A stretch of 6,619 nt of DNA from Trebonia sp. (GTDB lineage Bacteria; Actinomycetota; Actinomycetes; Streptosporangiales; Streptosporangiaceae): contig JASHXJ010000061.1 in the NCBI GenBank assembly GCA_030043595.1, forward strand, positions 1 through 6,619, written 5' to 3'. Under the pieces are notes generated by a model that worked only from the letters and a program-made list of their open reading frames with translations, had not been told where the DNA came from and did not search any database. A program made the position numbers and the translations under genes. Positions 5,673-6,619 of the stretch are shown here, one piece after another. The stretch's first letter is position 1; each line of letters opens with the position of its first letter.

Positions 5673-6619
5673 ATGACACAGGTTCAGGAAGATCGTGCCG
5701 ACGAGGCCGGCCAGGACATCGCGCCGCTCCTTGAGCCGCTGCAGATCGGGCCGCTGCGGCTGCGGAACCGGTTCGTCATGCCGGGAATGCAGCGTTTCGG
5801 GTCCGTCGACGGCGCTCCCAGCGACCAGCTCCGTGAGTACTACCGCCGCCGTGCCCTCGGCGGCACGGCGCTGGTGATCGCCGAGGCCTGCGCGGTCGAC
5901 CATCCGAGCTCGGCCGCGAATCGCATCTTCGCCCGGATCGAGGGCAGGACCCGGGACGCCTGGCGCGCGTGCATAGACGCGGTGCATGAGGCGGGTGGCA
6001 GGATGTTCCTCCAGCTATGGCATGCCGGAGCGGTCGATACGGGCGGGACGGACGGCGCGCCGGACTTCACCGCGCTCAGCCCTTCGGGACTGGCGCATCC
6101 TGACAAGGCGTTCGGCCGCCCGGCCACTGTCGCGGAGCTGGCCGCGATCAAGGACGCCTTCGTGCGGGGCGCCGTCTGCGCCAGGGAAATCGGCGCCGAC
6201 GGGGTGGAGATCCACGCGTGCCACGGCTACCTGCTCGACCAGTTCCTGTGGCCGGACATCAACCTGCGGACCGACCGGTACGGCGGGGCGGCGATCGCCG
6301 ATCGCGCGACGTTTCCCGCCGAGGTGCTCCAGGCGGTGCGCGCCGCGGCCGGCCCCGACTTCGTGCTCTCCATCCGGATATCGCAGTGGAAGGAAGCGGA
6401 CTACGAAGCGAAGATCGTGACCAGCCCCGGCGAACTTCAACAGCTCGTTGCCATCCTCCGAGCCGCGGGCGCCGACCTGTTCCACGTGTCGACCCGCCGG
6501 TTCTGGACGCCGGAATGGGGCGGGTCGGATCTCGGGCTGGCCGGCTGGGTCAAGTCGTTTACCGACGCGCCAGTGATCGCCGTCGGGAGCGTCGGTCTCG
6601 ACATTGACGTGATGGCCAC
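5673..6619 (+). CDS. Old Yellow Enzyme-family NADH:flavin oxidoreductase (3' end cut by window edge)
   Basis: FMN-dependent TIM-barrel oxidoreductase; family members reduce activated C=C bonds of enones, enals or related compounds using NAD(P)H. 315 residues are present and the frame is open at the edge. Motifs in order: LEPLQIGPLRLRNRFVMP (20-37), the usual first strand; YYRRRALGG (56-64); LQLWHAG (113-119, Q114 and H117); GADGVEIHACHGYLLDQFL (174-192) with H181, H184 and Y186, the substrate- and proton-relay positions; the following RTDRYGG (199-205); SIRIS (233-237, R234); and AVGSVG (303-308), the FMN phosphate loop. The usual Thr or Cys that tunes the flavin after the first strand appears to be Gln (Q40 in MPGMQRF). 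RFWTPEWGGSDLGLAGWVK is typical of a single-domain subgroup of about 360-370 residues, so roughly 50 residues are missing. A longer dienoyl-CoA reductase-like fusion cannot be excluded. Confidence 0.93.
   Translation, partial: MTQVQEDRADEAGQDIAPLLEPLQIGPLRLRNRFVMPGMQRFGSVDGAPSDQLREYYRRRALGGTALVIAEACAVDHPSSAANRIFARIEGRTRDAWRACIDAVHEAGGRMFLQLWHAGAVDTGGTDGAPDFTALSPSGLAHPDKAFGRPATVAELAAIKDAFVRGAVCAREIGADGVEIHACHGYLLDQFLWPDINLRTDRYGGAAIADRATFPAEVLQAVRAAAGPDFVLSIRISQWKEADYEAKIVTSPGELQQLVAILRAAGADLFHVSTRRFWTPEWGGSDLGLAGWVKSFTDAPVIAVGSVGLDIDVMA

Overview
The window looks like chromosomal DNA from a high-GC actinomycete. All the genes use codons with G or C overwhelmingly in third position. The starts are typical of Actinomycetota: one GTG start, and two ATG starts preceded by a TANNNT box at the distance expected for leaderless mRNAs. 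The export system is of the FtsX/MacB-like type common in Streptomyces and its relatives. I do not assign a genus.

Left third (1-2741, minus strand): a two-gene operon. It has a complete MacB/LolD-type ABC ATPase (2010-2741) and, 11 nt downstream, an FtsX-like permease that runs off the left edge (first 666 residues present). The operon is preceded by a good -35/-10 promoter. Two copies of a 19-bp sequence, spaced exactly 21 bp apart, overlap the -10 and fill the leader up to the Shine-Dalgarno sequence. This is the layout of a repressor-controlled operon; no regulator gene is in the window.

Right two thirds (2879-6619, plus strand, divergent from the ABC operon): a DHRS1-like short-chain dehydrogenase/reductase (2879-3697), a 50-residue unrecognised protein (3825-3977), a 463-residue alpha/beta hydrolase domain protein (3987-5378), a 59-residue cysteine-rich small protein whose start overlaps the hydrolase stop (5369-5548), and an Old Yellow Enzyme-family flavin oxidoreductase cut by the right edge (5673-6619). 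SDR, hydrolase and ene-reductase together suggest a small set of enzymes acting on an oxygenated, unsaturated or ester/lactone-containing small molecule. The substrate cannot be read from the sequence, and the genes may not form a single operon.

There is no tRNA, rRNA, CRISPR array, insertion sequence or phage signature. No stretch longer than about 140 bases lacks a gene. The three intergenic gaps (2742-2878, 3698-3824, 5549-5672) hold regulatory-looking repeats and palindromes. The least ordinary items are the twin operator, the Cys-rich micro-protein nested against the hydrolase, and the unusual residue at the flavin-tuning position of the OYE-family enzyme. I do not see a clearly new defence or mobile system here.
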